Origin: Beroe forskalii
Taxonomy: Eukaryota > Ctenophora > Nuda > Beroida > Beroidae
Reading direction: 5' to 3'
Assembly (NCBI GenBank): GCA_011033025.1
Contig: WFMF01000010.1
Span: 522,163 to 586,162 of the forward strand
DNA length: 64,000 bases
Position 1 is the stretch's first letter. The number at the start of each line of letters is the position of its first letter. Under the pieces are notes generated by a model, which was not told the DNA's origin, did no database searches, and worked only from the letters and a program-made list of their open reading frames with translations. Below, one piece after another: positions 60,839-64,000 of the stretch. A program made the position numbers and the translations under genes.

Positions 60839-62248
60839 AATTACCGTCCCGTATCAACACTTCCCATTTTTGGCAAAATCTTTGAAAAGGTTATATTTGC
60901 TAGACTATATAGCTTCGTAACATCAAAAAACCTACTTTATGAAAATCAATACGGCTTTAGAAAAGGTCACTCCACAAACCATGCTATAAACTATTCTGTT
61001 ACTCACATAGAGAAACTTATCAGAGACAAAAATCATGTTCTAGTCCAATATTTATAGACTTAAGTAAGGCATTCGATACAATCAGCCATGATAAGTTACT
61101 GCACAAACTAGATAAGTATGGAATACACGGTAACGCACACTCACTTATAAAAAGCTACTTATCTAATAGAAAACAATACGTTTCAGTTCTAAACGAAGAA
61201 TCTGATAAATTACTCGTCGAGTTCGGTGTCCCACAGGGGTCAGTGCTGGGTCCACTTCTCTTCATTATCTATATAAATGATATCTGTAACTCAACAAAGT
61301 TATGCAAATTTGTATTATTTGCAGATGACACCAATATATTTGTATCTAACAAGTGTATTAAAACGCTTTTCGAAAACGCTAACAAGGTACTTCACTCAAT
61401 TACCCAGTATATGCGGTGTAACCTCTTACACATAAACATTAAGAAATGCTGCTATATGTACTTCAAACCACGTGGCAGAAATAATACTGAAATAGACGAA
61501 ACCTTAAGCCTTGTTCTAGAAACAGACCAATTAGCCGAGTCAAGGAAACAAAATTTTTAGGCGTAAACATTGACGAAAATCTGTCGTGGCTGCCCCACAT
61601 CAAATATTTGAATAAAAAATTAAAATGTGAAATAGGTAAGTTGAACGCAATCAGGAGTTGTATTCCCACTGTACTTTATAAAAATTTGTACCATACTCTA
61701 TTCGAATCCCACCTAAGCTATGGTCTGGGGAGGTGTCTCCAAAACTGCTATAAAACCGCTGTTCATAACCCAAAAGAAATGTATAAGAGTATTATTTGGC
61801 GATAGAGAATCTTATTTAGAAAAATTTAGGACATGTGCTAGGATGAGGGCGTTTGAAAACCAAATCCTCGGGGAAGAATTCTATGAAAGAGAGCATTCTA
61901 AACCGCTATTCAAAAAACATGGGCTTCTCACTGTTCACAACCTGCACAAATACCACAGCCTTTTAGAACTCTTCAAAGCTATGAAACTTCCGAGTACCAA
62001 TGCCAATATATGAACTTTTTCACCGCTCTAGAATCCGTGATGATAAACTATTAAGCCAGAACAAATCTGTTCTTTTTGATTACCAATCCTCTAACTTGTG
62101 GATAAAATGCCGGAAATCAAACGTTGATTTCACAACTTCCATCCAGTGCGTCAAACAAAGACTTAAGCAATCGCTACTAGATTTCCAATCGAAGTATGGC
62201 AAGGACTGGCACAATTATAATTTTGACATGGAACACTTTGAATTTTAG
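60839..62248 (+). pseudogene. Non-LTR retrotransposon (CR1/L2/Jockey-type) reverse transcriptase, 5'-truncated, frameshifted
   Basis: Reverse-transcriptase blocks in order: YRPVSTLPIFGKIFEKVI, NQYGFRKGHSTNHAI, FIDLSKAFDTISHDKLL, PQGSVLGPLLFIIYINDI, the catalytic box FADD, then KFLGVNIDENLSW and FESHLSYG. The C-terminal segment ends YGKDWHNYNFD. At least four frameshifts (near 61060, 61510, 61720 and 62010) and loss of the endonuclease region make it inactive. It starts about 20 bases after duplication copy 2 and is followed by repeat R3. Confidence 0.9.
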
Positions 62249-62330
62249 AATTATGTAATACTTGGCGACTATCTGCACTGGAAAACCCTGGGTTAACAAG
62301 CCACATGTCATTAAACATGCCCAAAAAGAA

Positions 62331-62530
62331 ATCTTTCTTCAAGACATTAATCTGCAAGACTTTTCTCTAACTCCATGTTTGAACACCAACATGATCCCTT
62401 TAGGTAATGCAATGTTGAGAGCAGCAGAATCTTAATGAGTCACACCAAGATGAGTGGTGTGCAGGCATCTTCAGTCCAAAACATACCTCAGCTTTCGGGG
62501 TGTTTAAATTGCGGAAGCTTTTTATGAGGT
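62331..62530 (+). repeat. Dispersed repeat R3, copy 2
   Basis: AATCTGCAAGACTTTTCTC, GAGTCACACCAAGATGAGTG, CAGCTTTCGGGGTGTTTAAA: the same modules and orientation as at 36909. It is followed by GTAGGCC...CCCTGGTACCAGGG, related to 42361-42430. Confidence 0.8.
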
Positions 62531-63084
62531 AGGCCCCCCAGCAGTCACTCCCTGGTACCAGGGTATAGCACCATCAAGTGCAGTGACCACCTGCCTGAAT
62601 GAAACTGAAAATTGCTCTTTGGTCTTTGTTTGTACTCCAAGCATCAATAATAACATCAAGAATAACAATTCTAAAAATACAAGAAAAATAACCTGAGAAA
62701 ATGATCACAGTATAAGAATAAATTAATGAGTATAAATATTTATACCTTTTTCCTTGCTACAAAAAGGATTTTCTATTACAAGTAATTATTAAACTTCTCT
62801 TTACGTGTTTTTTTAAAGAAGGGCTTCCTTCAATCTTATCAATTATCAGGCTAGAAAATTCCCAAAAGTTATAACAAGAGTCCTTCTTAGATTCATGCTT
62901 GAATTTTTCTAAGTTAATCTTAAAACTAGTAATAGATTCAGAGTTCTTGACACTTCCAGGTAGTTTATTCCAGTAATTTTTGATTCTATCTGGAAGAAAA
63001 CACTGTCAAAGCTTACAAATATCTTTGTTGGACTTATTATTAATTTTACTTAAAATATTACTGCCTTTGACCTACTAACTTTAA
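62531..63084. other. AT-rich sequence, no gene seen
   Basis: No coding or RNA feature recognised. Confidence 0.5.
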
Positions 63085-63239
63085 GGTGGTTTGATCGTTC
63101 ACGTCCGATCAAATGGATTGATCAAATGAAATACGCGCACAATACACTTTTACGAAAGGCGTCCACGCCCAAAAAGCAAGCGGCGTTATGCGTTTTCATT
63201 TGATCAATTCATTCGATCGACACGCACAATGCAGGTGCC
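63085..63239. mobile_element. MITE, 155 bp, same family as 42612-42751
   Basis: GGTGGTTTGATCGTTCACG ... CATTTGATC, then CGATCGACACGCACAATGCAGGTGCC, flanked by TAA on both sides. Inverted arms are more diverged than in the 42.6-kb copy. Confidence 0.75.
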
Positions 63240-63351
63240 TAAAAACATTGCTTGCATAGTCAACCTTTCCTGAGATAACCTTGAATGAGAGAAGCAAAAT
63301 TTTTTAGAGACAAAATTTATTTTTATCAACATTTTCAATATTTTTGAATTA

Positions 63352-63500
63352 AAAGAAATCTTTCTTCAAGACATCAATCTGCAAGACTTTTCTCCAACTC
63401 CATACTTGAACACCAACATGATTCCTTTAGGTAATGCAATGTGAGCAGTAGGATCTTAATGAGTCACACCAAGATGAGTGGTGTGCAGGCATCTTCAAGT
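63352..63500 (+). repeat. Dispersed repeat R3, copy 3 (partial)
   Basis: AATCTGCAAGACTTTTCTCC through GAGTCACACCAAGATGAGTG and GTGTGCAGGCATCTTC, then divergence. Confidence 0.8.
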
Positions 63501-63759
63501 ACATTTTCAATACATAATAAAATCAAATCAAATCAATTCCTTTCCTTATCCCAATAAATCACCCATTTTTTAAACATAGCCCAGGTGTGCCAACCTCCCA
63601 GGTGCAGCACACCATGAATTCTCCATTCCCCTAAAATGGTCAAATTCATAAAATTCAATCTCTGAGAATAAGGTAAAAGCCCAATATTATCAGCTAATCA
63701 TTAATAAATCTTCTTTTGAATTGACATGCAAATTGAACATGATTGCCAATCAAACATTA

Positions 63760-63992
63760 GGCGCCCTGAACGTTCGTCGGTCGATCGAATGGAATTAATT
63801 CGATTGATCAACTTCATTTGATCGACTGAAGTGATTTAAATAGAAAATCTTTGAGCTAGTAGGGAAACAACTAACTATTGCTCATTTAAACACGATTCAA
63901 GTCACTAGGGACCAGTAAACACATCATTCGTTCCAAAGGAGTTGATCGATCGACCAATTCCATTTGATCGACCAACGAGCGTTACGGGTGCC
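63760..63992. mobile_element. Tourist-like MITE, relative of 59294-59526
   Basis: GAACGTTCGTCGGTCGATCG on the left against CGATCGACCAATTCCATTTG and GACCAACGAGCGTTACGG on the right. Inner ATTTAAATAGAAAATCTTTGAGC sequence is shared with the 59.3-kb element. Terminal bases have diverged. Confidence 0.75.
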
Positions 63993-64000
63993 TGATTGCC

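Overview
The window is nuclear DNA from an invertebrate animal. It is AT-rich, has short spliceosomal introns (mostly 100 to 700 bases), and encodes animal proteins: AIMP2 of the multi-tRNA-synthetase complex, an IA-2/PTPRN-type phosphatase-domain protein, HSPBP1, CCT7 and prefoldin 4. I cannot name the phylum. All five genes with a start codon I can place have a splice-acceptor-like AG 1 to 24 bases upstream of the ATG. That fits spliced-leader trans-splicing or 5'UTR introns. Exon limits were read by eye from GT-AG borders, reading phase and remembered family conservation; no alignment was run.

Layout. 0.5-6.0 kb (minus): 5' half of a secreted leishmanolysin-like (M8) peptidase gene, with one intron packed with repeats: GC hairpins, a 143-bp tandem array and a perfect 114-bp inverted repeat. 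7.4-11.6 kb: array of a 19-20 bp satellite (core TGACAYCAC), interrupted at 7539-10200 by an LTR retrotransposon carrying only a Gag-like ORF. 11.9-18.0 kb (plus): AIMP2, HSPBP1 and an Arf-like GTPase, closely spaced. 18.2-19.5 kb: two related hairpin-bearing arrays in opposite orientation. 20.4-26.5 kb (minus): a very long coiled-coil protein with two frameshifts and no 5' end. 26.5-30.5 kb: the satellite again, flipping orientation near 27.5 kb. 30.8-35.7 kb (minus): CCT7 lacking its last exons, with two identical divergent tRNA-Trp genes in an intron. 36.4-36.8 kb (minus): intronless prefoldin 4. 37-43 kb: a decayed Penelope-like element, a 2.5-kb terminal-inverted-repeat element and MITEs. 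43.9-44.0 kb: N gap, followed by G-depleted sequence that grades into clean satellite (to 49.5 kb) and then a second, related array (to 50.7 kb). 52.3-53.9 kb (minus): part of an IA-2/PTPRN-like gene. 57.8-60.8 kb: a 1.3-kb duplication with small insertions found in one copy only. 60.8-62.3 kb: a frameshifted LINE. 62.3-64 kb: dispersed repeats and MITEs.

Functional links. Prefoldin 4 hands unfolded actin and tubulin to the CCT ring that contains CCT7, and the two genes are same-strand neighbours 0.7 kb apart. HSPBP1 regulates Hsp70 and lies 340 bases after AIMP2. A recurring problem is that four genes next to satellite blocks (AIMP2, the coiled-coil gene, CCT7, PTPRN-like) lack the end that faces the satellite. 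Either satellites have grown into genes or the assembly has joined unlinked loci through them.
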